From Leifsonia sp. EB41 (GTDB lineage: Bacteria; Actinomycetota; Actinomycetes; Actinomycetales; Microbacteriaceae): a stretch of DNA of 64,000 nt. Shown in pieces: positions 51,517-60,908 of this stretch. The stretch covers positions 3,162,001 to 3,226,000 of the forward strand of contig NZ_JBGCCJ010000001.1 in NCBI RefSeq assembly GCF_041262565.1, in the 5' to 3' direction. Every line of letters begins with the position of its first letter. Position 1 is the stretch's first letter. Below the pieces are notes generated by a model, which saw nothing but the letters and a program-made list of their open reading frames with translations, was not told the origin of the DNA and ran no database searches. Made by a program: the position numbers and the translations under genes.

Positions 51517-52170
51517 ATGAACAAGAAGTGGATCGCACTCGCGGCCCTTGTGCCGTGCTTGGCGCTGGTCGGCTGCGCCGCCGCAGCCCCAGCCAGGAAT
51601 CCGTCGTTCACAACCGTCGCACCTGCCAAGCCGATACCGACACCAGCCCAGGACGTCATGCCCGCCGCGTCGGGCATCGTCAGCAGCGTCTGGGTCGACG
51701 TCTATCCGGACGCCACGTTCAAGGCCAAGCACGGCTGTCGGTGCACGCTCCCTAACTCCCCGTCGGAACTTTTCCCCGTCGGCAGCCCAGTGCTCCTCCT
51801 GAAGGTCACGATGACCGGTAAGTGGATTCCCTCTCAGGGCAACCAGGACTTCCAGGACGTCACCGGAACGAGCTTGAAGGGAACCCAGTTCGACGGCCGC
51901 CCGGAACCCGCGGTCCTCGATACCGCTGACGGTCCAACTGCGGCCAAGGCGTCAGGTTTGCCCTGGCTGCCGAGCGGGCTCTTCCACGATCGGTCGTCCT
52001 GGGCCATCCCGAACGAGAAGGGGCGGTCCTTCGCTGCCGCCTACTACCTGCCGCCCGGGGTCGACCAACTCGTGCTCACCGTCAACGTGCCCTCCGAGGG
52101 GATGGCCAACGTCCTCAACGTCCCGCTGCAGGCCTCCATGACGGGCGCATCTACCGGGGGCGGGGAGTGA
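51517..52170 (+). CDS. Element-encoded lipoprotein, unknown
   Basis: A 217-residue lipoprotein: signal peptide with lipobox LALVGC (Cys about residue 21), then a Pro/Thr linker and a beta-rich domain. Such secreted lipoproteins are regular members of actinobacterial T4SS operons and may replace VirB7/VirB8-like functions. ATG 51517 follows GAGGTGAATTGAG. Function unproven. Confidence 0.7.
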   Translation: MNKKWIALAALVPCLALVGCAAAAPARNPSFTTVAPAKPIPTPAQDVMPAASGIVSSVWVDVYPDATFKAKHGCRCTLPNSPSELFPVGSPVLLLKVTMTGKWIPSQGNQDFQDVTGTSLKGTQFDGRPEPAVLDTADGPTAAKASGLPWLPSGLFHDRSSWAIPNEKGRSFAAAYYLPPGVDQLVLTVNVPSEGMANVLNVPLQASMTGASTGGGE

Positions 52171-52175
52171 CCGCC

Positions 52176-52331
52176 ATGGACCTGTTTATCGATCTTCTCG
52201 GGTTGCTGGGCCTGATCTGCATCACGCTGCTCGGCATCGCCGGATCTGGTTGGCTCGCCGCTCGACGCATGCGCCAGAACAACGAACTCGAGCCGTTGAC
52301 CGAACCCGCGGAAAGGAACCAAGAATCATGA
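52176..52331 (+). CDS. Small single-TM protein (short gene)
   Basis: A 51-residue protein: MDLFIDLLGLLGLICITLLG forms a membrane helix, then a basic stop-transfer (AARRMRQ) and an acidic tail. It begins five bases after the lipoprotein stop, and its stop overlaps the next ATG (ATGA). Coupled position argues it is real; role unknown, perhaps a T4SS accessory. Confidence 0.65.
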   Translation: MDLFIDLLGLLGLICITLLGIAGSGWLAARRMRQNNELEPLTEPAERNQES

Positions 52332-52651
52332 ACGCACTCAACGAAGCCCTCGTCACCATCCACGCACGCATCATCACCGTGGCGTCCGTCCCGAACCCAA
52401 GCCCGGACTTTTCGGGCCCCGGTGTCGGTGCCTTGCAGGCCGTCGCCAACGTGGTGTTCGCGATCGTGCTCATCCTCGCCATCATCGGCGGCCTGATCGC
52501 CGCCGGGTTCATCGTCGTCGGACACATCTCCAGCAACGGGCGCGTGCAGAAGGCCGGCATTGTCGGCCTGGTCAGCTGCGTCGCCGGAGTCGCCGTCGCC
52601 GCCGGCATCGCGGGGCTCATCAACTGGGGCCAGTCACTCAAGGTGGCGTGA
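52328..52651 (+). CDS. VirB2/TrbC-like small integral membrane protein (DUF6112-like)
   Basis: A 107-residue protein with a polar N-terminus (PNPSPDFSGPGVGALQ) and two TM helices (about 43-65 and 76-97) joined by a short basic loop (HISSNGRVQK). This architecture is that of T4SS pilin-like or channel subunits in actinobacterial elements. ATG 52328 overlaps the previous stop; its own stop overlaps GTG 52648. Confidence 0.78.
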   Translation: MNALNEALVTIHARIITVASVPNPSPDFSGPGVGALQAVANVVFAIVLILAIIGGLIAAGFIVVGHISSNGRVQKAGIVGLVSCVAGVAVAAGIAGLINWGQSLKVA

Positions 52652-53691
52652 TTACGTTGCTTCCTCTCGCCGCACCGGACCCGTTCTCGCCAAACTACGG
52701 ATGCTTCGTCTCGGACTTCGGCTGCCAGGCCTCCCAGACGGTCGCTCAGTTTATGGGTTCCACGATCCGCAACCTCGGCGACTTCATCGCCACCATGATC
52801 GCCGGATCCTTCAACACCAACATCGACCAGGGCAGCTGGAACATTGCCCACTCGCAGTTCCTGTTCTGGATCGCCGTCACCGCCCCGGTCATCCTGATCG
52901 TTGCCCTTGTCCAGATCGGGATCGCGATGATCCTGCAGGACTGGTCACGGATCGGACGTACTGCCGCTGGCGCCGCTCTCGCCATCCCGTTCTCAGCGAT
53001 CTGCGTCTGGGGGATGCAGAAGGCCTCCGGCATCACCGACGACATCACCCACGCGCTCACGTCCACCGTCCAAGGCGGCGACCTGAGCCAGAGCCTGCTC
53101 CGTGTTGTCGGCCTATTTGATGCCCCGAAGCAGCTTCATGGGGCGCTCATGAGGACGATGCAGTTCTCCCACGACGGCGTCATCTTCGCCATGGCCACTC
53201 AAGGCTCGCAAGGGCCAAACGCCGTCGGCGAATACGTCCTGACGCTTCTCGTGGTCGGACTGATGATGATCGCCTCCCTTTTCCTGTTCATCGCCATGTC
53301 CATCCGAGAGTTCGGACTTCTTGCGCTCGCCGCGATGGCGCCAGTTGGGCTGATGATGATCGGCCAGCCCAAGCTCACGGCGTGGGCGCAGCGATGGATG
53401 AACCTGTCGGTCGGACTGCTTATTGCCAAGCCACTCGCTGCAGGCGTCGTACTCCTCGCGGTCGAACTTACGAAGGCGAGCCTGAGCATCGGTGTCATCC
53501 TCGTCGCCGCAGGCGCTGTGATCGCGGCCTCGTTCAGCCCGCTGTGGGCGACGAAGCTCGTGTCCTTCGCCGGTGCCGAAGTCGGGACAGCCCTTCACCA
53601 TCGGTTCTCGGTGCGGGACCAGTTCTCGCGTGTCAACACGGCCGCAGCGCCCGTCCGGTCGGCGGCCCGGGTCATCAAGGTTGGGAGATAA
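52648..53691 (+). CDS. VirB6/TrbL-like polytopic conjugation protein
   Basis: A 347-residue membrane protein. N-terminal extracytoplasmic segment with two Cys, then about seven TM helices (WIAVTAPVILIVALVQIGIA, IAIPFSAICVWG, VLTLLVVGLMMIASLFLF, REFGLLALAAMAPVGLMM and others) and a basic cytoplasmic tail. Position and topology match the inner-membrane channel protein of Gram-positive T4SS. GTG 52648 overlaps the upstream stop. Confidence 0.83.
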   Translation: MITLLPLAAPDPFSPNYGCFVSDFGCQASQTVAQFMGSTIRNLGDFIATMIAGSFNTNIDQGSWNIAHSQFLFWIAVTAPVILIVALVQIGIAMILQDWSRIGRTAAGAALAIPFSAICVWGMQKASGITDDITHALTSTVQGGDLSQSLLRVVGLFDAPKQLHGALMRTMQFSHDGVIFAMATQGSQGPNAVGEYVLTLLVVGLMMIASLFLFIAMSIREFGLLALAAMAPVGLMMIGQPKLTAWAQRWMNLSVGLLIAKPLAAGVVLLAVELTKASLSIGVILVAAGAVIAASFSPLWATKLVSFAGAEVGTALHHRFSVRDQFSRVNTAAAPVRSAARVIKVGR

Positions 53692-53694
53692 CTC

Positions 53695-55227
53695 GTGACC
53701 ACCTTCACCGCAGACCAGATCATCACCGAGGAGGGCGCACCCCGCGTCCGCTTCGCCGCCCGCGAGCGTCGAGGCGTGTTCCTCGGCCTCAGCTTCCTGC
53801 AGCTCGTTGTGATCGGTGCTGCCGTTGCCATCCTGCTCAGCACCCTCTTCGTAGACGCGAATGCGCTGTGGGTGATGCTTCCGGTCATCGCGGCGATCGC
53901 CTTCTTCGCCCTCGCCACCTATCGGCGCGAGCCGATCCTCGTGATCGTCGCGCAAGCCGCACGCTACATGCTCCGCAGCATCGCCGGGCAGACCGTTTTC
54001 CGACGAGACGTCTGGTTCCGCGTCACTATCGCCTCACTCAACGTCGGGCACGCCCAGGTCGCTGCGGCGACTCCGGTCGTGACGTCGAAGTTCCTGCTTC
54101 CCGGGGCGCTCGGGGACGTGCAGGTGGTGCAGATCCCAGGTGCGGGTGGATTCATTTATAACGCCCGCGGGAGGCTTGCCTCGGTCACTGTGAAGGTCGG
54201 GTCGAAAGCGTGGGCGCTCCGGGACAAGGGCACTCAGGAGGCCGCGTATGACGGGTTCGTCGAATGGCTCAGCTCCCTGGAGAACCTTCCGGGCGTCCGT
54301 GAGACCACCATTCGGATCCGGGTAGACCGTGCCTCTTCCAACGAGCTGCGGGACTACCTCGTGGTTCGCGAGAACGAGCACGACCCGCAGGTCACTTCTG
54401 AGCTGCGCGCGGAGTACTGGGCGCTGACCCAGGCGGCGTCGAAGCGATCGATGGGCTTCACCAATTCCATCACGCTCACCTTCGACACCGGAGCCCTCAA
54501 CGGAGCCATTCGCGACGCCGGCAAAGGCCTCACCGGCCTTGCCGAGGTGCTCAAAGAGCGTGTCGCCGGCATCGAGACCTCCATGGAGCATGCTCGACTC
54601 ACCCCCGCAGGCTGGCTCACTTCCGACGAGCTCGACGAACTCAACGCTCTCTCCGCTGACCCAGTGGCAGCCGCCGCCCGTCGTGAGCAGGCTTCAGGCA
54701 TCGTATCTGCGCCGTCGCCCGTGATGGGGATCGACGAGGGCTGGGATTGGATACGCGTGGACGAGTCCTGGCACCAGACCTTCTGGGTCGCCGAATGGCC
54801 CCGCACCGACGTCCGGACAGGATTCCTCGAACCGCTTTTGTACGCGGGCGATGCGACCCGAGTGATCACCCTGCAGGTGCGCCCGGTGGCCACGTACAAG
54901 GCGCTGGCCCAGCTAAACCGAGCACAGTCCGACATGGAAACCGCGGCCACGATCCGGATGAAGTTGTCATCCCGGATCCCGCTCACCCATCTCCGAGAGG
55001 AGGAGGACCTCGCGGTACGCGAGCATGACCTCGTCGACGGGTTCGGAGACGTCCAGTACCGCGGGTTCGTCACGATTTCCGCCGAGTCCAAGGATGCGCT
55101 CGCCAAAGCGCGCGCCGACATCGAGCAGGCCTCCCATACAGCACGCCTCTTGCTGGCATCGATGTCGGGGCAGCAGGCAGCCGGGTTTGTCACCGCGGCG
55201 CTGCCGGTGCCGCTGGAAGGGGAATGA
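53695..55227 (+). CDS. SCO6880-family conjugation protein
   Basis: A 510-residue protein: two TM helices near residues 30-75 (PrgI-like), then a large cytoplasmic domain. It corresponds to the SCO6880 family, the usual partner immediately upstream of the VirB4-type ATPase in actinobacterial integrative elements, equivalent to the N-terminal part of VirB4/PrgI fusion proteins. No Walker motif, as expected. GTG 53695 follows GGGAGATAACTC. Confidence 0.85.
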   Translation: MTTFTADQIITEEGAPRVRFAARERRGVFLGLSFLQLVVIGAAVAILLSTLFVDANALWVMLPVIAAIAFFALATYRREPILVIVAQAARYMLRSIAGQTVFRRDVWFRVTIASLNVGHAQVAAATPVVTSKFLLPGALGDVQVVQIPGAGGFIYNARGRLASVTVKVGSKAWALRDKGTQEAAYDGFVEWLSSLENLPGVRETTIRIRVDRASSNELRDYLVVRENEHDPQVTSELRAEYWALTQAASKRSMGFTNSITLTFDTGALNGAIRDAGKGLTGLAEVLKERVAGIETSMEHARLTPAGWLTSDELDELNALSADPVAAAARREQASGIVSAPSPVMGIDEGWDWIRVDESWHQTFWVAEWPRTDVRTGFLEPLLYAGDATRVITLQVRPVATYKALAQLNRAQSDMETAATIRMKLSSRIPLTHLREEEDLAVREHDLVDGFGDVQYRGFVTISAESKDALAKARADIEQASHTARLLLASMSGQQAAGFVTAALPVPLEGE

Positions 55228-55233
55228 TCCACC

Positions 55234-56682
55234 ATGAAGCCCAGCACGGTCATCGGGCGCATCCCGGCCTACGAGAAGCCCGGCGCAAACGGGCGTCGCC
55301 GCCAGACCACCCCGACGGACAAGGACGGGTCCTGGAAGGTCCCAAGCGCTGAGTTGCCCGCATCGAAGATGCCAGCATGGGGATGGAAGCAGCCCCACAA
55401 CCTTCGCGGCCCATTGCGCGCCACCCCACCCGCACACCGTTGCAGCTCGAAGGTCCTTGGTGGGGCGTACCCGTTCCTGGCGGAGACCGGCGACATCCTG
55501 ACCGGGGCGTACATCGGAGAGAACCTCCTCTCCCGAGCGCCATTCTGCTTCGACCCCTGGGACGCGTACTCAGCCGAAGCCGTCCGCTCACACTCGGTCG
55601 CGATCCTCGGGGTGAAGGGGACGGGTAAGTCCATGCTGGCCAAGTCTTGGTCGTCCCGTTTAGCACGGCTGGGTCGAAAGATCGCCGTGCCGCACGACCC
55701 AAATGGGGAATGGGTGCGGGTCGCCACCTACGTCGGAGGCACATCCATCTCGGTTGGCCCCGGCAAGGCGGCTCGCATCAACCTCCTCGATGAAGGTCCG
55801 CGGGATGCGTCTTTCTCGGACGAGGACTGGAACCAAAACGTGCTCCAGTACCGACGGGCAACCGTGAAGACGATCATCCGCCGCCTTCGCGAGGGCGGGA
55901 ACCTGGAGCCGGTCGAGCACACCGCCCTCGACGTTGCACTTGAAGCGCTCCGAGGGAACTCCACTGTCACCATCAGCCACGTCTACAGCCGACTCGTCGA
56001 GCCCGATGACACGCTCCCAAGTGAGGTCGCTGAGGCCGGTCACCGCCTCGCGCACTCACTGCGTCGGATGGTGTCTGGGGATCTCACCGGATTCTTCGAC
56101 GGCCCGTCCACGGTCCGGTTCGATGCGGACGCTCCGATGATGGTCGTCGACACCTCCGCACTCAAGGGTGCGTCGCCCGAAGCACAGGCGCTCGCCCGTT
56201 TGGCTACAGCGAACTGGATCCGCCGCTCGAGCCTGGGCGCGAACCGGCAGGCCCGCGTAATCATCCACGAGGAGGCCGCCGTTGAGCTACTGAACGATGT
56301 CTCCGGCGGCGACGGCCTCGCAGACCGCGTGGAGGACGAGAAGGTCGCTCGCCACCTCGGCACCTCGAACTGGTATCTGCTGCACCGGGTCGCCGACTTG
56401 GACGCGCTGGGCGACCGCAACAGCGCCCTCCACTCCCGCGCACTCGGGCTACTCGCCGACTGTGAGACCCGGATCTCGTACGCGCAGCACTCGGGGGAGA
56501 TCGCCCGATCCCGGGAGATCCTCGGCTGGAACGACACCCAAGCCGACCTGGTCCGCAAGCTCCACAAGGGCGAAGGTCTCTGGCAGATCGGCCAAGACCG
56601 CGTCGCGAAAGTCCGCAACATCTGCACCGACCACGAACTCGGGATTTTCCGCACCGATGCCATGGGCGGTGAACGAGCATGA
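55234..56682 (+). CDS. VirB4/TraC-like conjugation ATPase
   Basis: A 482-residue ATPase with Walker A GVKGTGKS (residues 126-133) and a Walker B-like hydrophobic strand with acidic end in QARVIIHEEAA near residue 345. The C-terminal part has the VirB4-like ADCETRISYAQHSGEIARSREILG region. It energises the secretion channel. ATG 55234 is six bases after the SCO6880 stop; its stop overlaps the next ATG (ATGA). Confidence 0.87.
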   Translation: MKPSTVIGRIPAYEKPGANGRRRQTTPTDKDGSWKVPSAELPASKMPAWGWKQPHNLRGPLRATPPAHRCSSKVLGGAYPFLAETGDILTGAYIGENLLSRAPFCFDPWDAYSAEAVRSHSVAILGVKGTGKSMLAKSWSSRLARLGRKIAVPHDPNGEWVRVATYVGGTSISVGPGKAARINLLDEGPRDASFSDEDWNQNVLQYRRATVKTIIRRLREGGNLEPVEHTALDVALEALRGNSTVTISHVYSRLVEPDDTLPSEVAEAGHRLAHSLRRMVSGDLTGFFDGPSTVRFDADAPMMVVDTSALKGASPEAQALARLATANWIRRSSLGANRQARVIIHEEAAVELLNDVSGGDGLADRVEDEKVARHLGTSNWYLLHRVADLDALGDRNSALHSRALGLLADCETRISYAQHSGEIARSREILGWNDTQADLVRKLHKGEGLWQIGQDRVAKVRNICTDHELGIFRTDAMGGERA

Positions 56683-58484
56683 AAACCCATGGCTACTCCT
56701 GGACTCACCTCGCGCTCTACAGCCTGTTCGCCATCGCGGTCGCCGGCGGCTTGTCCACCGGCATCGCCAGCGTGACGATGAGTTGGACCTGCGGGACCGG
56801 CGGTCAGCCGGGGAGCGTCTTCGCCGGCCTTCAGCTAGCGATGAGCGGCGACCCTTCGGGGTTCGCTCTCGCGCCCAGCTGTACGACCCCTGTCACGCTG
56901 ATCCGGGTGCTCGACCTGCTCGCCGTCTTCTTGCTTCTAAGCGCGGTCGCCGTCGTCACGGTCTGGTGGCTTCGCTACCGACAATCCGACCGCCACTTCA
57001 TCCATGAGCTCCGGGGCCGCGACGGGCTCGCCAAGCCCGGCGAAGTTCGCAAGCACACGTCCGCCCGCACCGTACTGCACCGCGCCAAGACGCTACGTCC
57101 GGCGTTGGTCAACCCCGCGCCGTCCGCAGCCGGGTGGAAGGTCGGCAGCGCCCACGGGCAGGACGTCTACGTGTCGATCGAGGACTCGATCGTCGTCGAA
57201 GGCGCGCCCCGCTCCGGTAAGGGTTACCGGTTCATCATCAACGCCATCCTCGACTGGGACGGCCCGCTGATCACCACCTCCACCCGCAACGACAACCTCT
57301 CCGCCACAATGCGTCAACGAGCCCGAGTAGGGGAGGTCACCGTGTTCGATCCACAGGAGTTAACAGGGGTCCGCTCGGCGCTGCGGATCTCACCGGTCAC
57401 GGGCTGCGAGGACCCCCTCGTGGCCGACCAGCGCGGACAGGCGATCATAGCCGGAACCGCGCTCGGTGCGTCAAAGACGAATCAGGAGTGGGCGCAGGTG
57501 TCCTCTTCGGTGCTGTCGCGACTGCTGCACGCTGCCGCCGTGTCCGGACGTGGGACCGACGCACTCGCTAGGTGGGGCTCCAATCCGCGGATCGCTCGCG
57601 AAGCCGTCAGCGTGCTCGCCAACCAGGGCACCCCCGGCTGGTCGGAGGACCTGGACGCGATCATCAACGGCGATGAGAAGCTCCTGGCCAATTCCTGGTT
57701 CGGTGTCTTCGGTGCGCTCCGTCCCCTGTCTATCCCGGCGATCCGGAAGGCGATGACACCGGGACCGGGAGAGCAATTCGATCTCGACGCGTTTCTCGCC
57801 CGACCTAACAGTCTCTACCTCGTGGGCACCGGCGCTGGGGCGGGATCTGTCGGTGGGTTCCTCGGCGCGATCCTTGACGACATTGTCGAGACCGCCCGCC
57901 GCAAAGCGCTCGCCTCACCAGGCTCCCGCCTCGACCAGCCACTCGCGTTGATTCTGGATGAGATCGCGAACATGTTCTCCTGGCCTGCGCTGCCGCGGAT
58001 CATGGCCGACGGCGGCGGTATCGGCATCTCCACCGTTGTGGTTCTGCAGGCGCTTTCGCAGGCTGAGACGGCGTGGTCGCGGTCCGAGGCGGACACGATC
58101 TGGTCGGCCGCCACAGCCAAGCTCCTCCTCGGCGGCGCGTCCGACGTTGACCACCTCCGCGACATCGAATCCCTGCTGGGCTTCCGTCGGATCCGCAACA
58201 CGGGGCATTCGTACAACGACACCGGGTCGTCGACGAACGTGCAGAACGAAAAGGTGCCGGTCATGACGATCGACGAGGTCCGCCGCATGCCCGAAACCGT
58301 CGGACTACTCGCGTACCGAAACCGTCGTGGGATTCTCCTCGACCTGCGCGGGTGGACCGACCGCGATGACGCCCGTCAGGTCAGCACCGGCAAGAAGCTC
58401 ACCGAACTCGACCAGCAGGTCGTGTTCGCCGAACAGTATCAAGCCGCGCTCGATCGCCGAGGATCAGCGGGGGAGGAACACTGA
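56679..58484 (+). CDS. VirD4/TraG type IV coupling protein
   Basis: A 601-residue coupling protein that links the relaxosome to the channel. Two N-terminal TM helices (about 10-32 and 77-97), Walker A GAPRSGKG (175-182), Walker B LALILDEIANMF near residue 425 and the conserved IGISTVVVLQALSQAE sensor block. C-terminal all-alpha region follows. ATG 56679 overlaps the VirB4 stop, and the last base is shared with the next gene. Confidence 0.93.
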   Translation: MKTHGYSWTHLALYSLFAIAVAGGLSTGIASVTMSWTCGTGGQPGSVFAGLQLAMSGDPSGFALAPSCTTPVTLIRVLDLLAVFLLLSAVAVVTVWWLRYRQSDRHFIHELRGRDGLAKPGEVRKHTSARTVLHRAKTLRPALVNPAPSAAGWKVGSAHGQDVYVSIEDSIVVEGAPRSGKGYRFIINAILDWDGPLITTSTRNDNLSATMRQRARVGEVTVFDPQELTGVRSALRISPVTGCEDPLVADQRGQAIIAGTALGASKTNQEWAQVSSSVLSRLLHAAAVSGRGTDALARWGSNPRIAREAVSVLANQGTPGWSEDLDAIINGDEKLLANSWFGVFGALRPLSIPAIRKAMTPGPGEQFDLDAFLARPNSLYLVGTGAGAGSVGGFLGAILDDIVETARRKALASPGSRLDQPLALILDEIANMFSWPALPRIMADGGGIGISTVVVLQALSQAETAWSRSEADTIWSAATAKLLLGGASDVDHLRDIESLLGFRRIRNTGHSYNDTGSSTNVQNEKVPVMTIDEVRRMPETVGLLAYRNRRGILLDLRGWTDRDDARQVSTGKKLTELDQQVVFAEQYQAALDRRGSAGEEH

Positions 58485-58888
58485 TGTCCAACCGTCGCCG
58501 CCCCGTCCGGGACAACACCTATCGCACCCAGTACCTCCGCTCGGGGGCTTGGTTCGCTCGCCGCGACCGCTGGTTCCTTGAGGAAGCGATCGGCAACGGC
58601 GAGATCCGCTGCGCTCTCTGCCTCGGCGCCGGGTCCTCGCGCAGCCTCGAGCTGCACCACCTCGACTACCGAGGCGTCACCCAAACCCCACACGGTTGGG
58701 CCGCCCATGAGCAGCATGACGACCTGACGGCGCTGCACCCGCGTTGCCACGAATACGTCCACCAGCTCATCGACCGCGATCGTGTGTTCTCCCGGTTCGT
58801 CTCCCGCCGGACGGCATCGCTGCAAGCCATCGCGCGGCTGCAGGCCAAAATCGCACACTACATCGAAGCCTCCATGGAACAGCAGTGA
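58484..58888 (+). CDS. HNH-like zinc-finger protein
   Basis: A 134-residue protein with paired Cys43/Cys46 (CALC), His58-His59 and Cys88-His89 (PRCHEYVH) in HNH spacing. The usual Asn of HNH is not clear, so it may be a nuclease or a DNA-binding structural zinc protein. Rest is basic. Part of the transfer operon and conserved in context. Confidence 0.72.
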   Translation: MSNRRRPVRDNTYRTQYLRSGAWFARRDRWFLEEAIGNGEIRCALCLGAGSSRSLELHHLDYRGVTQTPHGWAAHEQHDDLTALHPRCHEYVHQLIDRDRVFSRFVSRRTASLQAIARLQAKIAHYIEASMEQQ

Positions 58889-59358
58889 CCGACGACGACG
58901 GTATCCCTCAGGACTTGCTCGTCGCGTCACTGCCCGAGGGATGGGATCAAGCACCCCGGCAGTCGCCCGGGATGCTAGGCGTCCGGGTGATCAACTGGCG
59001 CACCCTCGACAATGTCGATGCACCGGACGTTTGGACGGACCTGCGGGAGTGGGTGATCTGGTTCACCCACCGCTACGACCTCCCAGCACGGAAGATCCCC
59101 CCGTGCTGGTTCAGGCACGGGGCCCTAGTGGAAGAGCTCTCTGCCCTTCACACAGCGTGGCTTGTCTCCTTCGACGGCCTCGACGCCGGCTATGGGCCGA
59201 TCGGATGGCACGAACGTCTCGCCGTCGCGATCCCAAGACTCGCGACTTGGTACAACGGCGAATGCCACAACGGCCACACCGAGATGATTCAGGCCAGCGA
59301 CTGCACCCCTTCTGAAGGCTGGTCTCAATGGATTACGGAGACCCACAGTCGTCCGTAG
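58885..59358 (+). CDS. DUF4913-like protein
   Basis: A 157-residue soluble, acidic protein rich in Trp. The block WTDLREWVIWFTHRYDLPARKIPPCW, then ALVEELSALHTAW, matches the DUF4913 pattern seen in actinobacterial conjugative plasmids. Function unknown. GTG 58885 overlaps the HNH-like stop, and the gene is the last in the transfer operon. Confidence 0.65.
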   Translation: MTDDDGIPQDLLVASLPEGWDQAPRQSPGMLGVRVINWRTLDNVDAPDVWTDLREWVIWFTHRYDLPARKIPPCWFRHGALVEELSALHTAWLVSFDGLDAGYGPIGWHERLAVAIPRLATWYNGECHNGHTEMIQASDCTPSEGWSQWITETHSRP

Positions 59359-59441
59359 CTTCAGGACTCGCGGCGATGACTCTGGCTATCGCCGCCGTCG
59401 GCGAACACAGCATGTCAGAGGTTATGCAGTAATCTCGCGCT

Positions 59442-60908
59442 GTGCCGTTGCAGAAGCTACCTCGATTGGGCGACCTGGACTTCGGGCGCCTGAGCGCAGC
59501 CGACGAAGCCTCGATCTCGCCGGAGCTACTCAAGTCCGGTTACTTCGACTTTCAGCAAGCGGCCTACAAGATTGCCCTGGGTCACGCGTGGCTCCTCATC
59601 GGTCCGAAAGGCGCCGGCAAGAGCGCGTCGTTCGAGCACCTTGCGCTCCTGTGGGAATCGAGCCCGATGAAGTTCCTTTCGAGATGGGAGCTAGGGAGCT
59701 TTCCTGTCGCGGATGTAACGACGCTCAAAGTCGGATCGCAGCCCGGACCAACCGCATCACGTGCAGCCTGGGAGTTCCTTCTGCTGTTGAAGGTATTCGA
59801 GTCACACATGCGCGACAACGGCGCAGCCTATGGCGCAGACATAACCCGACTCAGAAGCGAGCTCACCGCCGCCGGCCTCATCGAAGGGCCGGACCTGAAG
59901 ACGCGCTTCGTAGATTGGTCCAAGTCAACCGTTAAATTCAACGTGCTTGGTTTAGGGGCCGAGGGAGCAGTCGCAGACTCTGCTGCGACGGCAATGCAGG
60001 TCACTGAGATATTGAAGCGTGGTCTAAGCACCATCCGTACGAACTCGCAGCACCTGCTAGCAGTTGACGGACTGGATTCTTTCTTCGCTCAGTCGGACCA
60101 GCAGCTCGAGTCGCTGGCTGCTCTCGTGGACGCAACAGCAGGAGTCAACGCGTTTCTCAACAGCCTGAACCTCCGCAGCTCGGTTGTCCTTGCCATCCGG
60201 TCGGACATGTTCGCTCAGCTTCCAAGCACCGATTCTGCCAAGATGACGGACCACGCCATCGAGCTTGACTGGAGCCGAGGCGGCATGAGCGAGGGCAATG
60301 AGCTTTGGACGTTGATCAACACGAAGGCGCGGGCGTCCGTACTACCGAGCTTCGAGGGACGGCCCTTGAAGGATGTACGTTCCGGTTATCTCAATACGCC
60401 GATCGGCATCGGCGCATACGACAAGATTCCTCAATACTTTCTTTCGCACACACGGCTGCTTCCCCGAGACCTGATTGCCCTGATGACTGAATTGAAAGGA
60501 CTTCATACGGGGAGCGGTCAGGTGACGGAGCAGACTGCCCGCGAAACAGTGCGCCTCTATTGCGAAACCTACTTCATTCGCGAGATAACCAACGGCCTTA
60601 GTAAGGTCCTCCCGGGAGCCAGCGCAAACAAGGTCAGCACGTTCATAGACGCCCTAAGCACACTTCAAAATCGCCACTTCCGCGCGGCGGATTTGACCCC
60701 CGAGACGACCGGCGTGCTCGACCCAATGGAACTTCGGACCCTTCTTCGTCAGCTGTATACGATCGGCGGACTCGGGGTCCAATCAGGTCGCGGCAGCGTG
60801 CGGCACACCAATTTTGTCTTTCGCCGGACCGCTGGGGGCGGGTTCTCCTTTGTGGCTGACTACACGCTGCACAGTTCGTTAGTTGTGGCATGGAACTTGA
60901 CGTGGTGA
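59442..60908 (+). CDS. P-loop ATPase, Sll1717-like (possible defence ATPase)
   Basis: A 488-residue cytosolic ATPase. Walker A IGPKGAGKSA lies at residues 53-62, a Walker B-like LLAVDGLDSFF near 205, and a sensor-like VVLAIRSDMF near 248. The C-terminal 130 residues form a winged-helix-like region (ADLTPETTGVLDPMELRTLLRQLYTIGGLGV). The organisation recalls Sll1717-family P-loop ATPases. GTG 59442 is the start. It stands alone 83 bases after the T4SS operon, has lower GC and neutral codon use, so it is probably cargo. Confidence 0.72.
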   Translation: MPLQKLPRLGDLDFGRLSAADEASISPELLKSGYFDFQQAAYKIALGHAWLLIGPKGAGKSASFEHLALLWESSPMKFLSRWELGSFPVADVTTLKVGSQPGPTASRAAWEFLLLLKVFESHMRDNGAAYGADITRLRSELTAAGLIEGPDLKTRFVDWSKSTVKFNVLGLGAEGAVADSAATAMQVTEILKRGLSTIRTNSQHLLAVDGLDSFFAQSDQQLESLAALVDATAGVNAFLNSLNLRSSVVLAIRSDMFAQLPSTDSAKMTDHAIELDWSRGGMSEGNELWTLINTKARASVLPSFEGRPLKDVRSGYLNTPIGIGAYDKIPQYFLSHTRLLPRDLIALMTELKGLHTGSGQVTEQTARETVRLYCETYFIREITNGLSKVLPGASANKVSTFIDALSTLQNRHFRAADLTPETTGVLDPMELRTLLRQLYTIGGLGVQSGRGSVRHTNFVFRRTAGGGFSFVADYTLHSSLVVAWNLTW

